This document shows positions 26,073 to 37,540 of a DNA stretch of 64,000 nucleotides, one piece after another (the first letter of the stretch is position 1; each line of letters opens with the position of its first letter). The position numbers and the translations under genes are program-made. Below the pieces are notes generated by a model. The model worked only from the letters and a program-made list of their open reading frames with translations, ran no database searches and was not told the DNA's origin. The stretch is from NCBI GenBank assembly GCA_934547065.1, contig CAKTEF010000002.1, forward strand, positions 57,778-121,777, read 5' to 3'. Source of the stretch: an uncultured Faecalibacterium sp. GTDB lineage: Bacteria > Bacillota > Clostridia > Oscillospirales > Ruminococcaceae.

Positions 26073-28397
26073 TTACCGCCGGAACCAATCATGGAGCCGC
26101 TGGAGGAGGTTCGGGTGGCCATGGCGCTCCGCACGGGCGGCATGAAGCGGGGCAGGTGTACTCTGCGCCGCACAAGCCGCCGGTTTCGGTGCCGCTGCCG
26201 CAGGCTCTGCTTTCGGCGGGGCCGCCGCCGGCTCAGGCTGTTTTGCCGGTTCAGCAGGTTCCGGCTCTTTTTCCGGGGCTTTTGGCTCCGGCTGAGGCTC
26301 CGCCGCAGGGGCGGGCGCTTCCGGCTGGGCATTACAAGCCGTCCAATCATCTTTGAGCAGCTCGTACATGCCCATCTGGCCATTGACCAGCGGCTCGCCC
26401 GGAGCAGGCTTGACCCGCTGGTAGCTGCCATCCGGCTGCATCTCCCGCGCGTTGACATTGTCCCGCAGCTGGAGATCCAGGATATCGCTCAGCTTCCGGA
26501 TCAGCACCGGGTCCTCCACCCGCACGCCGACCTCCACCCGGCACTCGGTGTTGCGGGTGAGGAAATCGCCGGAGGCAATGTAGATGCGGGTCTCCGTGCC
26601 ATCGTAAAAGCTGTAAATGCGGCTGTGTTCCAGATAGCGGCCCACCAGGCTGCGGATGTGCAGGTTTTCGGTCTTGCCCGGAACCCCGGCACGAACGCAG
26701 CAGATGCCGCGCACGATCATGTCGATCCGCACCCCGGCACAGCTGGCCTCCTGCAGCTTCAGGATGATATCCCGGTCGCTGATGGAGTTGTTTTTCAGGA
26801 TCATGGAAGCCGGGCGGCCCAGGCGGGCTGCGGTGATCACCCGATCCATCTCGTCCAGCAGAACGCTCTTGAAGCGCAGCGGTGCCACCAGCATCTTGTC
26901 GCTGGTCTCGGTCAGTTTTTGCACGGCAAGGTTCTGGAACACATTGGATGCTTCCTCGCCGATGGCATGATCCGCCGTGATGAACGAAAGGTCGGTGTAC
27001 AGCTCGCTGGTCTTTTCGTTGTAGTTTCCGGTGCCGATCTGGGTAATGTAACTGTATCCCTGGGCACACTTTTTGGTGATAAGGGTCAGCTTGGAGTGTA
27101 CCTTATAGTCCTCAAGACCGTACAGAACGGTACAGCCCGCTTCCTCCAGCTGTTTGGACCAGTCGATGTTGTTCTGTTCGTCAAAGCGGGCCCGCAGCTC
27201 CACCAGGGCCACGACCTCCTTACCGTTTTCGGCCGCTTCGATCAGGGCCTGCACGATCTGGGATTCGCGCGCCATCCGGTACAGCGTCATCTTGATGGAG
27301 ATCACGTCCGGGTCCTGCGCGGCCTTTTTCAGCATGGCGATGAACGGCCGGATGGACTGATACGGATAGCTGAGCAGCACATCATGCTGCTGCACCTGGG
27401 CAGCCAGGTCGTAATCCTGCGGCGGCAGCATGGGCCGGGCCGTGGGGTAAAACAGTTCCGGGTGGCCATCGGCTTCCATTTTGGCGGTCAGCTTGTAGAA
27501 AAAGCTCAGGTCCAGCGGACTTTTTTGTTCAAACACCCGCTTGTGGCTCAGTTCCAGGCGGCTGCAGAGCAGGCGGACGATCTCCTGCGGGGCCGTGGGC
27601 GTGACCTGCAGCCGGACGGCTGCCAGCTTGCGGCGGCGCTTGAGCAGGTCGGCCATGATCTCGCGGTAGTCGATATCATGATCCATCATCCCCTCTTTCA
27701 CGTCGATGTCGGCGTTGCGGGTGACGCGGAACAGGCATTTTTCCTGCACGGTGTCCTTGCCAAAGATCAGGGACGCATAATGGAGCACCAGCTCCTCGGT
27801 CAGGGCAAACTCAGTGCGGCCTTCCCGGCGGACCAGCTGCAGCCGCTCCATCTGGCTGGAAATGGGGATCATGCCAAGGCTCTGGCCCTCTTTTTCCTTG
27901 AGCAGAACGCCAAGGTAGATTTCCTTATTGCGCAGGAACGGAAACGGATGGCGGCTGTCCACGATCTGCGGGCTGAGGATGGGGAACAGCTCGTTTTGGA
28001 AATACTTTTTCCAGAAATGTTCTTCTTCTTTGTTCAGCGCATCAAAGTCCACCTTTTTGTAGCCGCAGGCTGCGAGGTTTTCCACTGCTTTTTCGTAGTA
28101 TTTGTCGCAGTCCTCCTGCAGGCGGGCCGTTTTGGGCATGATGGCGTTCAGCTGTTCCTCGGCCGTCATGTTCGTTTTGTTCTCGCGCTTATCCTTTTTG
28201 CCATGCATGAGGTTCGCGCGCTCCTGCAAAGAACCCACCCGGACCATGAAGAACTCATCCAGGTTGGAGCCATAGATCGCCAAAAATTTGACCTGCTCGG
28301 CCAGCGGGACATTTTTATCCTTGCCCAGCACCAGGACCCGGCGGTTAAAATCCAGCCAGCTCAGCTCGCGGTTGATAAAAATTGTTTCCTCTTTCAT
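26073..28397 (-). CDS. ppk: polyphosphate kinase 1 with a Pro/Ala/Glu-rich tail
   Basis: 774-residue enzyme that makes inorganic polyphosphate from ATP. The start MKEETIFINRELSWLDFNRRVL is diagnostic for PPK1. The four-domain core runs to about residue 685 and includes the autophosphorylated His in the YKVHSKLTLI motif and the region with IGTGNYNEKT. The last 85-90 residues are low complexity, mostly Pro, Ala, Glu and Lys, ending in a basic amphipathic stretch (LLQRLHDWFRR), which I do not know from typical PPK1. The ATG at 28397 has GGGGAG upstream and overlaps the comEA stop. Confidence 0.93.
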   Translation of the reverse strand: MKEETIFINRELSWLDFNRRVLVLGKDKNVPLAEQVKFLAIYGSNLDEFFMVRVGSLQERANLMHGKKDKRENKTNMTAEEQLNAIMPKTARLQEDCDKYYEKAVENLAACGYKKVDFDALNKEEEHFWKKYFQNELFPILSPQIVDSRHPFPFLRNKEIYLGVLLKEKEGQSLGMIPISSQMERLQLVRREGRTEFALTEELVLHYASLIFGKDTVQEKCLFRVTRNADIDVKEGMMDHDIDYREIMADLLKRRRKLAAVRLQVTPTAPQEIVRLLCSRLELSHKRVFEQKSPLDLSFFYKLTAKMEADGHPELFYPTARPMLPPQDYDLAAQVQQHDVLLSYPYQSIRPFIAMLKKAAQDPDVISIKMTLYRMARESQIVQALIEAAENGKEVVALVELRARFDEQNNIDWSKQLEEAGCTVLYGLEDYKVHSKLTLITKKCAQGYSYITQIGTGNYNEKTSELYTDLSFITADHAIGEEASNVFQNLAVQKLTETSDKMLVAPLRFKSVLLDEMDRVITAARLGRPASMILKNNSISDRDIILKLQEASCAGVRIDMIVRGICCVRAGVPGKTENLHIRSLVGRYLEHSRIYSFYDGTETRIYIASGDFLTRNTECRVEVGVRVEDPVLIRKLSDILDLQLRDNVNAREMQPDGSYQRVKPAPGEPLVNGQMGMYELLKDDWTACNAQPEAPAPAAEPQPEPKAPEKEPEPAEPAKQPEPAAAPPKAEPAAAAPKPAACAAQSTPAPLHAARAERHGHPNLLQRLHDWFRR

Positions 28398-28771
28398 TGT
28401 TTCTCCCCTTTTCCGGGCGGTTCGCTCACATAGGCAAGGTCTGCCCACTGTGCTACGATCTCTGCCGTCAGGCCGGGCACCTCGGCCGCCTGCTCCACGC
28501 TGCGGAACGGGCCATGGCTGCCGCGGTATTCCAGCAGCGCCTGTGCCCGCTTTTCGCCCACACCGGGCAGCGTGCAAAGTGCGGCTTGGTCGGCGGTGTT
28601 CAGATCAACACGCGCCAGCTGGATCAGCGGCACCGATTGGAACGCACTTTGCGCCTGCTGCGGACGCAGCGGCACTGCAAACCAGAATGCCAGCGCCACA
28701 CTGACCGCGCAAACAGCCGCTGCCGCAAGCAGAAACAGCTGCTCGGTCTGTTTGAATCTGCTTTTCTTCAT
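28394..28771 (-). CDS. comEA: ComEA-like helix-hairpin-helix protein
   Basis: 125 residues: an N-terminal membrane helix (about 12-34), a short linker, then a tandem helix-hairpin-helix domain (DLNTADQAALCTLPGVGEKRAQALLEYR) that binds double-stranded DNA without sequence preference. ComEA holds incoming DNA at the cell surface during natural transformation. No other competence gene is in view, so a role in uptake is a family inference. Stop and start overlap by four bases with ppk. Confidence 0.85.
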   Translation of the reverse strand: MKKSRFKQTEQLFLLAAAAVCAVSVALAFWFAVPLRPQQAQSAFQSVPLIQLARVDLNTADQAALCTLPGVGEKRAQALLEYRGSHGPFRSVEQAAEVPGLTAEIVAQWADLAYVSEPPGKGEKQ

Positions 28772-28794
28772 TGTACCTGACTTTCCTGAAAAAA

Positions 28795-28829
28795 GAAAGC
28801 CCTCTGCGGAGAATTTGCAGAGGACTTTA
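28795..28829 (-). terminator. terminator after the HAD-like gene
   Basis: CCTCTGC (28801-28807) and GCAGAGG (28817-28823) with further flanking A/T pairs; on the minus strand GGGCTTTCTTTTTTC follows. Confidence 0.85.
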
Positions 28830-28837
28830 CGGTTCTT

Positions 28838-29671
28838 TTACACGGCGGCCTCGGCTGCACGCACCAGGCCGTACAAAAACTCCGCAGCCGCACCGGCATC
28901 GTGGTCGGTCAGGGTCAGCTGACTGGCCGCAAGGCGCAGTTCCGGGGCGGCATCGGCGGGCACAACGCCCTGCCCGGCCAAGCGCAGCAGTTCCAGCATC
29001 TGGGCACAGTCGGCCAGCACCGTGAGCTGTCCGGCCGAATAACCGGCTGCGGGACAGACCGCATTGAGCATGGCCGTACCGGAGACAACGCCCGGCACCA
29101 GTGCCAGAAGATCCGGAGCCAGCCGCTCGGCATGGAGGACGGCAGCCGTATCGCCCAGCGCTTTTTCCAGCATGGGCACAAGCGGGGTCTGCTTTTTGTC
29201 CTGATAGAGCAGGATGCGCAGGACTTCTTCCCCCTTGACATCGGCTGCGTTGCAGAGCAGGAACGGGGTCCACTCCTGCCGGAGATGCGCCTGAAGCCCC
29301 TCGCTCATCCGCACCACGCGGGTGGAGCTATCCTGCATCTGCAGGGCGATCCCCAGCCCCGGCATCAGGGGCAGCCTGCGCAGGACGGATTCCTCCATCC
29401 CCGCAAAACCGCACAGGCTTTTGCCGCTGCCCTGGGCAAAATTGTAGGCCAGCGTTCCGCCGCAGACCAGAGCGGGCGCACTGAGACGCACACTCCCCAG
29501 CATCGTGCGCACTGCACGGGGCGAGCGCTGCGAAAAGACGGTCAGGCGGCCGCCGCGGCTGGCAAACAGCTGCAGCACATCCCGGTGGAGCTGGGGCAGG
29601 CTGCCCGCCGTGTCCAGCAGGAGATGGTCCAGATCGCAGAGGACCAGGGTGTTTTGAATGCTCGTGTTCAT
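28838..29671 (-). CDS. HAD-superfamily Cof-type protein with degenerate motif IV
   Basis: 277 residues with the layout of Cof-type sugar phosphatases. Motif I is LVLCDLDHLLLDT (both Asp kept, usual Gly replaced by His) and motif II is VFSQRS. The region matching motif IV, normally GDxxND, reads LADCAQMLELLRLAG: the first Asp remains, while the second Asp position is Met. Activity may therefore be reduced or lost. The ATG at 29671 overlaps the rluD stop codon (ATGA at 29668-29671) and has AGGAGG upstream. The substrate is unknown. Confidence 0.75.
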   Translation of the reverse strand: MNTSIQNTLVLCDLDHLLLDTAGSLPQLHRDVLQLFASRGGRLTVFSQRSPRAVRTMLGSVRLSAPALVCGGTLAYNFAQGSGKSLCGFAGMEESVLRRLPLMPGLGIALQMQDSSTRVVRMSEGLQAHLRQEWTPFLLCNAADVKGEEVLRILLYQDKKQTPLVPMLEKALGDTAAVLHAERLAPDLLALVPGVVSGTAMLNAVCPAAGYSAGQLTVLADCAQMLELLRLAGQGVVPADAAPELRLAASQLTLTDHDAGAAAEFLYGLVRAAEAAV

Positions 29672-30612
29672 GGGTTGTTTCCTCCTGTGCGCTGCCGGAG
29701 CTGCGCCAGAAAATGGGTAAAATAATCCGGCAGCTCGGAATCGAACCGCAGCTGCTCGCCGGTGATGGGATGGACAAAGCCCAGCGTTTTGGCGTGCAGG
29801 CACTGCCCATGCAGGCTGGTGATGCAGTTGTGGGGACCATAGACCGGGTCTCCCGCCACCGGATGATGGATGGATGCCATGTGTACCCGGATCTGGTGGG
29901 TACGGCCGGTTTTCAGGCGGCATTCCAGCAGGGTGAACTCGCCCAGCCGTTCCAGCACCTTGTAGCCGGTGTAGGCATACTTGGTGTGCGGCTCACCGGC
30001 CGGATAAACGGCCATCTTCTTGCGGTCAGTCTTGCTGCGGCCCAGGCTGCTTTCCACAAATCCCTCGTCCTGCGCAAAGCCGCCGTAGACGATGGTGTGA
30101 TAGGCACGCTCCACGCTGTGTACGGCCATCTGTCGGCTCAGCCCGATGTGCGTTGCATCGTCCTTTGCCACCACCAGCAGGCCGCTGGTGTCCTTGTCGA
30201 TGCGGTGGACGATGCCGGGGCGGATCTCGCCGCCAATGCCGGAAAGGCTGCCCTTACAGTGCCACAGCAGGGCGTTTACCAGTGTGCCGTCCGGGTTGCC
30301 GGGGGCCGGATGGACCACCATGCCCTTGGGTTTGTTGACCACCAGCAGGTGCTCATCCTCATACACGATGTCCAGCGGGATGTCCTGCGGCACCGCTTCA
30401 ATGGGTTTTGCATCCGGGATCTCCAGCAGGATGATGTCCCCTGCCTTGAGCTTGAGGCTTTTGGCCGGGGCCCTGCCGTTGCACAGCACATGCCCGGCCG
30501 CCACCAGCCCCTGTAAGGCACTGCGGGAAAGGCCGGTATCCTCGCCGCTGAGGAAGCGGTCGATGCGCTGCCCGGCACTCTCCGCTTCCACAATGAATTC
30601 ACGCTGTTCCAT
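29668..30612 (-). CDS. rluD: RluD-family 23S rRNA pseudouridine synthase
   Basis: 314 residues: an N-terminal S4 RNA-binding domain (QRIDRFLSGED...SRSALQGLV) and a catalytic domain with the Asp of HRIDKDTSGLLVVAK. Members isomerise uridines of 23S rRNA. The gene directly after lspA is the usual Firmicutes order (lspA-ylyB). The ATG at 30612 has AAGGAG nine bases upstream and lies four bases from the lspA stop. Confidence 0.93.
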   Translation of the reverse strand: MEQREFIVEAESAGQRIDRFLSGEDTGLSRSALQGLVAAGHVLCNGRAPAKSLKLKAGDIILLEIPDAKPIEAVPQDIPLDIVYEDEHLLVVNKPKGMVVHPAPGNPDGTLVNALLWHCKGSLSGIGGEIRPGIVHRIDKDTSGLLVVAKDDATHIGLSRQMAVHSVERAYHTIVYGGFAQDEGFVESSLGRSKTDRKKMAVYPAGEPHTKYAYTGYKVLERLGEFTLLECRLKTGRTHQIRVHMASIHHPVAGDPVYGPHNCITSLHGQCLHAKTLGFVHPITGEQLRFDSELPDYFTHFLAQLRQRTGGNNP

Positions 30613-30615
30613 GGG

Positions 30616-31098
30616 TCACTGCTCCTTCGGGGCTTTTTCGTCCGGGTGCAGTTCCTCCAGGAAGATCACCAGCACCCACAGCGCCACGCCCACACAGACG
30701 CAGATGTCCGCAAAATTGAACACCGCAAACCGCATGAACAGCAGGTTGATGTAATCCACCACTTCGCCGTTCAGCACACGGTCGATCAGATTGCCGATGC
30801 CGCCGCCCAGCACCAGGATCAGCGCCGCCTGCTGCAGCCGGTTGTTCCGGCTGCGGAAAAACAGCCAATATGCCACCAGGATCAGCGCCGCGCTCGTTGC
30901 GACGATCAAAAACAGCTGCCTGCCGCTGAGCAGGCTGAACGCCATGCCCTGATTGAGCACGAACCGCAGCTCCACTACATGGGGGATCAGAGGCATCGCC
31001 CCCATCGGCTGCAGAACACGGACAGCCCAGAGCTTGATGATCTGATCCAGACCGATCAACGCAGCCGTACATAGTAGATTGAAGATCACAAATGCCAT
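30616..31098 (-). CDS. lspA: lipoprotein signal peptidase
   Basis: 160-residue membrane aspartyl protease that cleaves prolipoprotein signal peptides after lipid attachment. Four hydrophobic helices are seen, and the two catalytic Asp residues are in GNLIDR and FNFADI. It could process lipoproteins such as the sugar-binding protein encoded at 60358-61719. The ATG at 31098 has GGGAG six bases upstream. It follows ileS after a terminator. Confidence 0.95.
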   Translation of the reverse strand: MAFVIFNLLCTAALIGLDQIIKLWAVRVLQPMGAMPLIPHVVELRFVLNQGMAFSLLSGRQLFLIVATSAALILVAYWLFFRSRNNRLQQAALILVLGGGIGNLIDRVLNGEVVDYINLLFMRFAVFNFADICVCVGVALWVLVIFLEELHPDEKAPKEQ

Positions 31099-31150
31099 AA
31101 TTTACTCCCAACGGCAGCGTTCCAGCTGCCTGTGTTTTTGATACCAAAAA

Positions 31151-31180
31151 GCGGCGCCCCCTGCTCGAAAGGAGCGCCGC
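31151..31180 (-). terminator. terminator after ileS
   Basis: GCGGCGC (31151-31157) and GCGCCGC (31174-31180); on the minus strand CGCTTTTTGG follows. It separates ileS from lspA. Confidence 0.85.
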
Positions 31181-31201
31181 AGCGTTCAGAAATTGGAAAG
31201 C

Positions 31202-33997
<2,796 letters not shown>

Positions 33998-34035
33998 TGG
34001 TTACACACTCCTCTAATTTTCAAAATGCCTTGGGA

Positions 34036-34827
34036 TCACTCGCTGAATTTGACACCCTTGAATGCGGTGTAATCCGGTTCAGCGTCCGCATCCTCCGCAG
34101 CGGGGGCCGGAGGCGGGTCCAGCTTGAGCTGGCTCTCGTCCTTTTCCCAGAAGTCCTCGGTCTTTTCTTCCGCAGCGGGTTCCTCCGCCTCCTTTTCCGG
34201 GGCCTCGGTTTCCGGCTGGGCCTCGCGGATCTCCTCGGTCAGGGCAGCCGCCTCCTGGGCAGGCTCCTCGGCCGCAGCCGCCTGTTCATCCTCCGGTTCT
34301 TCTTTCTGGAACTCCGGCAGGCGGCTCAGCGACTCCACATGGCTGCGGTACAGGTTCAGCACATCGGATTTGAACCGGGTGACCTCCAGGCGCACACGGT
34401 CATACTCCCGTTCCTGGGCAAGCTTTTTCTCGTTTGCCTCGTTGATGATCTCATCCGCGCGGTCACTTGCCTTTTGCAGCAGCTCGTTGGCATCACGGAT
34501 AATATCATCACCGCGCAGGTTTGCACGATGCAGGATCTCCTCCGACTTCTGGTTTGCTTCACGGATCACGTTCTCGCCCATCCGCTGGGCATTGATCAGC
34601 GCGCTCTTGAGCATATCGCCGTCTGCTTCGTAGTTTGCCATTTCCTTGTGCAGGCGCTCGTTTTCCGCTGTCAGATCCGTGATCTGGCGGCGGAGCTGCT
34701 CAGCCAGGTCATTGTCCTGCTTGAGCTGCTCCTCCACCTTATCCAGAAAGCGGTCCACATCTTCGGTGCGATAACCGCGGAGGTTTTTTTCAAATTGCAC
34801 AGAGCGCACATCCTGCGGGGTCAGCAT
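34036..34827 (-). CDS. divIVA: cell division/polarity protein DivIVA
   Basis: 263-residue coiled-coil scaffold that binds curved membrane at poles and septa. The N-terminal lipid-binding segment LTPQDVRSVQFEKNLRGYRTEDV is canonical, long heptad helices follow to about residue 170, and the remaining third is acidic and rich in Glu, Ala and Pro. The ATG at 34827 has GGGAGG upstream. The position between ylmH and ileS is standard for Firmicutes. Confidence 0.93.
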   Translation of the reverse strand: MLTPQDVRSVQFEKNLRGYRTEDVDRFLDKVEEQLKQDNDLAEQLRRQITDLTAENERLHKEMANYEADGDMLKSALINAQRMGENVIREANQKSEEILHRANLRGDDIIRDANELLQKASDRADEIINEANEKKLAQEREYDRVRLEVTRFKSDVLNLYRSHVESLSRLPEFQKEEPEDEQAAAAEEPAQEAAALTEEIREAQPETEAPEKEAEEPAAEEKTEDFWEKDESQLKLDPPPAPAAEDADAEPDYTAFKGVKFSE

Positions 34828-34848
34828 AGTGATTTCCTCCCTTTTTGT

Positions 34849-35670
34849 TCAATACTGAAAAAACTCAATGATCGATCGGTCTTTTTTGCTTTTTCCGGGC
34901 AATGCCGTCAGGCCAAAGCGGCCCTTGCCGCGCACGGTGAACACATCGCCCTCATACACCGGGGCATGGACGCTTTCGGCCGGCAGGTGGTTGATCTCCA
35001 CCCGGCCCGCCGCCACAAGCTCGCTGGCCTGCCCGCGGCTGCAGCGGAGCATGGCCGCCAGCACAGCGTCCAGCCGCAGGGAGGACACCGTAGCCGTCTG
35101 AAGCCGGCGCTCCGCCTGCGGGAACTGCGGCAGCTGATCCAGCGGCAGCATCCGGGCTGTGACCTCCGTGCGGCCCACGGTGAGCAGCTCCCGGCAGATC
35201 AGCTCCCCTGCCGGTTCCAGCGCAAAGACATAAGCCGCGCCCGGCTCTGTGGCCGGGAGCACAATATCGCCCAGCGCTTCGCGCTTCAGTTCCAGCCCCA
35301 TCAGGCTGCCCAGATAATCCTTGTGGGCAGGCAGATCAGCCCCGGCCGGTGCCCGGCTGCGCAGCTGCACGCAGCACAGCGGGCTTGCCGGACAGGCATC
35401 CTCCGGCTCCAGGCAGAGCAGTTTGCGCTCCGCACCCGGCCAGCCGCCCGCAAAGTGATATGCTTCCGGCGGAACATCCGCCCGGTTGAGCGCCGCCTTT
35501 GCAAGATCCTGTTCCCGGTCGCTCAAAAACGAGGAATACCGGGAGATGCCGCGGGCAAACGCCGCGCGGGCCAGATCCTCCACATGCCGCATGAGAAAGC
35601 GCTCCTCGTCGCTGCGGGCAGGCACAAACCCCCGCACTGCCTTGGGAGCCGGATCAATAGAACGCGCCAT
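34849..35670 (-). CDS. ylmH: YlmH-family S4-domain RNA-binding protein
   Basis: 273 residues with a central YlmH domain and a C-terminal S4 domain (LRLDAVLAAMLRCSRGQASELVAAGRVEIN). In Bacillus, YlmH has been linked to cell division by location and to ribosome quality control by binding nascent-chain tRNA on 50S subunits. The start lies 17 bases inside sepF. The order sepF-ylmH-divIVA is conserved, though ylmG and the ftsZ group are absent here. Confidence 0.88.
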   Translation of the reverse strand: MARSIDPAPKAVRGFVPARSDEERFLMRHVEDLARAAFARGISRYSSFLSDREQDLAKAALNRADVPPEAYHFAGGWPGAERKLLCLEPEDACPASPLCCVQLRSRAPAGADLPAHKDYLGSLMGLELKREALGDIVLPATEPGAAYVFALEPAGELICRELLTVGRTEVTARMLPLDQLPQFPQAERRLQTATVSSLRLDAVLAAMLRCSRGQASELVAAGRVEINHLPAESVHAPVYEGDVFTVRGKGRFGLTALPGKSKKDRSIIEFFQY

Positions 35671-36118
35671 TGTTCTCCAGCTCGTCCAGCAGATCGCCCA
35701 TGATATCCACGTTGTACGGAGTAATGATGAAAGTGCTGTTGGCTACCCGCTTGATCTGGCCATTGTTGGCATAGGCCACGCCGGACAGGAAATCCACCAG
35801 GCGGCGGGACACTTCCTTGTTGGTGGATTCCAGATTCAGAACCACCGTGCGCTTGTTGTTCAAGTGGTCGGCAATGGTGCTGGCATCTTCAAACCGTTCC
35901 GGCTTGACCAGGACCACCTTGAGCTGGGTCGTGGCGTGGATGTTGACCACCTTATTCTTTTTGGTGGTGCCCTCGGCAGGGTCCTCCTCCGCATCGTCTA
36001 TGCCGACACCGAGACCGCTGTTGTTGTTCACCATCTGAGGGCCATCATCAATGTACTGATCGTCGTAATCTTCTTCACCGCCGAAAAGGCCCTTTTTGAG
36101 ACTATCCACGAAAGACAT
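35654..36118 (-). CDS. sepF: cell division protein SepF
   Basis: 154-residue FtsZ-associated protein that forms rings and tethers the Z-ring. The short N-terminal amphipathic membrane anchor (MSFVDSLKKGLFG) and the C-terminal fold (VVLVKPERFEDA...VVLNLE...RRLVDFLSG) are clear. The ATG at 36118 has AGGAG seven bases upstream; the open extension to 36220 covers the promoter and is not coding. It is first in the sepF-ylmH-divIVA-ileS transcript. Confidence 0.93.
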   Translation of the reverse strand: MSFVDSLKKGLFGGEEDYDDQYIDDGPQMVNNNSGLGVGIDDAEEDPAEGTTKKNKVVNIHATTQLKVVLVKPERFEDASTIADHLNNKRTVVLNLESTNKEVSRRLVDFLSGVAYANNGQIKRVANSTFIITPYNVDIMGDLLDELENNGAFY

Positions 36119-36191
36119 AGTATTGCTCCTTTCATTCGGGCAGCCGCTGCTGCCTGGTGCCTTTGCAGGAGAGCTGCAAATAGCTTCTACT

Positions 36192-36220
36192 ATTATCGGA
36201 TTTTTTGCCGCAGATGTCAA
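36192..36220 (-). promoter_or_regulatory. strong promoter of the sepF operon
   Basis: On the minus strand TTGACA (36215-36220), 17 bases, GATAAT (36192-36197): full match at -35 and five of six at -10. Confidence 0.8.
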
Positions 36221-36223
36221 TAA

Positions 36224-37534
36224 CTACAAAAGTTTTCCATCATACAAATTTTGTCCGGACACCACGATCTCGTCATAAAGCCGCACCTGACTGACCGAAC
36301 CTGCCGTTCCGCTGGGCAAAACGATGAGGTAGTCGCCCTCCGTTACCAGCGGGTGGGCATCGTCCACCGGGTCGATGCGGCAGAACTTCGCAAGGTTGCC
36401 GTACTTGACGTAAACGCCGGGAACATAATTTTCGCCCTGGCCCTCGGCCTCGGAGCCGTCGTCTTTCAGATAATGCACCGCTGCCGCAGGCACCCGCAGG
36501 CCCGTGGTGCGCCCCACGATGATCTGCGCATCCGCACGGTTGAGCCGGAGCACATCGCCGTTGATGCTCTCGCACGAGAGCACAAAGCGGGCCAGTCCGC
36601 CGGCTTCATCAATGGTCACCTCGGTCACCTTGGCTTTCAGGGGCGTTTCCACCTGGCCGGGAAAACGGATCTCCACGCTCTTTTTCAGGGGCTTACCGTC
36701 GGTTCCCAACAGCTTTTCCCCCTCTTTGGCCGAGCAGACCCCGGCGTAATACCAGGTAAAGCCGGAAACGATCTTGCCCGCGCACCCATCCAGCGCCAGT
36801 GTGGGCGAGGACTCGGCATAGGCCTTGAGGCCCGCCGCATCCAGCGCAAGGATGTCCTCGGCGCTGGCGTTCAGGCGGCCGGTGCCGGAACTGCGGATAA
36901 AGTAACCTGTCTGCGGGGCCGTGATCTGGGCCGGGGTTCCCAGCTGGGCCTGCACGGAGGAAGCCTGCTGGGCCAGCGCAGCGATCTGATCCGAAAAATC
37001 AGCCACCTCGCCCGTGATGACCCAGAGCTTGTTCTGTGCAAGGATGTAATCCTCTTTTTTTGCGGCCGTTTCCGTGTAGTCCCCGCTGTCCAGCGCATCC
37101 ATCAGGTCGTACAGGGCAGCCGAGCGGTCGCGGCGCAAAGAATCCAATTGCAGTGAGGTGGTGTTCTGGGAGCGCCGCAGCAGGTCGATCTGATCGTTGA
37201 GCTGGGTCAGCTGCTGGCGGAGCGCCGCCTGGGAAGCATCGCTGTACACCTCGGCCACAGCGGTCCCGGCCGAAACGCGCTCGCCGTCCGCCACAAGGTA
37301 GCCCAGCGTGCCGCTGCCGGAGACATAGCTTTCCTCAAACAGCAAAACGCCCTCGGCATCCACCCGATCCTCCACGGTAGCCAGAAGCGCCGTCTCATAG
37401 GTGTTGGGCGGGAACAGCACCTGCATGGCCTGATACCCCACATAGAGGGCCGCCAGCAGCAAAAAGGCAATGATAACGCCAGCCAGTGTCCGCAGGGCAT
37501 CCGGCAGCTCTCTCCTCTTTGCGTCCTCCTGCAT
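36224..37534 (-). CDS. HlyD-like membrane-anchored protein
   Basis: 436 residues: a short cytosolic N-terminus, one membrane helix at about 14-36, a lipoyl/barrel-sandwich segment, a helical hairpin at about 95-165 rich in Gln and Asp, and beta-rich C-terminal parts, as in HlyD-type adaptors. No matching exporter gene is adjacent. I recall similar proteins encoded next to sepF in clostridia, which points to an envelope or division role. It starts six bases after the miaA stop and is probably the last gene of mutS-mutL-miaA. Function is not assigned. Confidence 0.7.
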   Translation of the reverse strand: MQEDAKRRELPDALRTLAGVIIAFLLLAALYVGYQAMQVLFPPNTYETALLATVEDRVDAEGVLLFEESYVSGSGTLGYLVADGERVSAGTAVAEVYSDASQAALRQQLTQLNDQIDLLRRSQNTTSLQLDSLRRDRSAALYDLMDALDSGDYTETAAKKEDYILAQNKLWVITGEVADFSDQIAALAQQASSVQAQLGTPAQITAPQTGYFIRSSGTGRLNASAEDILALDAAGLKAYAESSPTLALDGCAGKIVSGFTWYYAGVCSAKEGEKLLGTDGKPLKKSVEIRFPGQVETPLKAKVTEVTIDEAGGLARFVLSCESINGDVLRLNRADAQIIVGRTTGLRVPAAAVHYLKDDGSEAEGQGENYVPGVYVKYGNLAKFCRIDPVDDAHPLVTEGDYLIVLPSGTAGSVSQVRLYDEIVVSGQNLYDGKLL

Positions 37535-37540
37535 CTTCGC

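Noticed and set aside
33998-34035. Possible T-box riboswitch before ileS
   Set aside because: The gap is only 38 bases, too short for a T-box, and no specifier or T-box sequence is visible.
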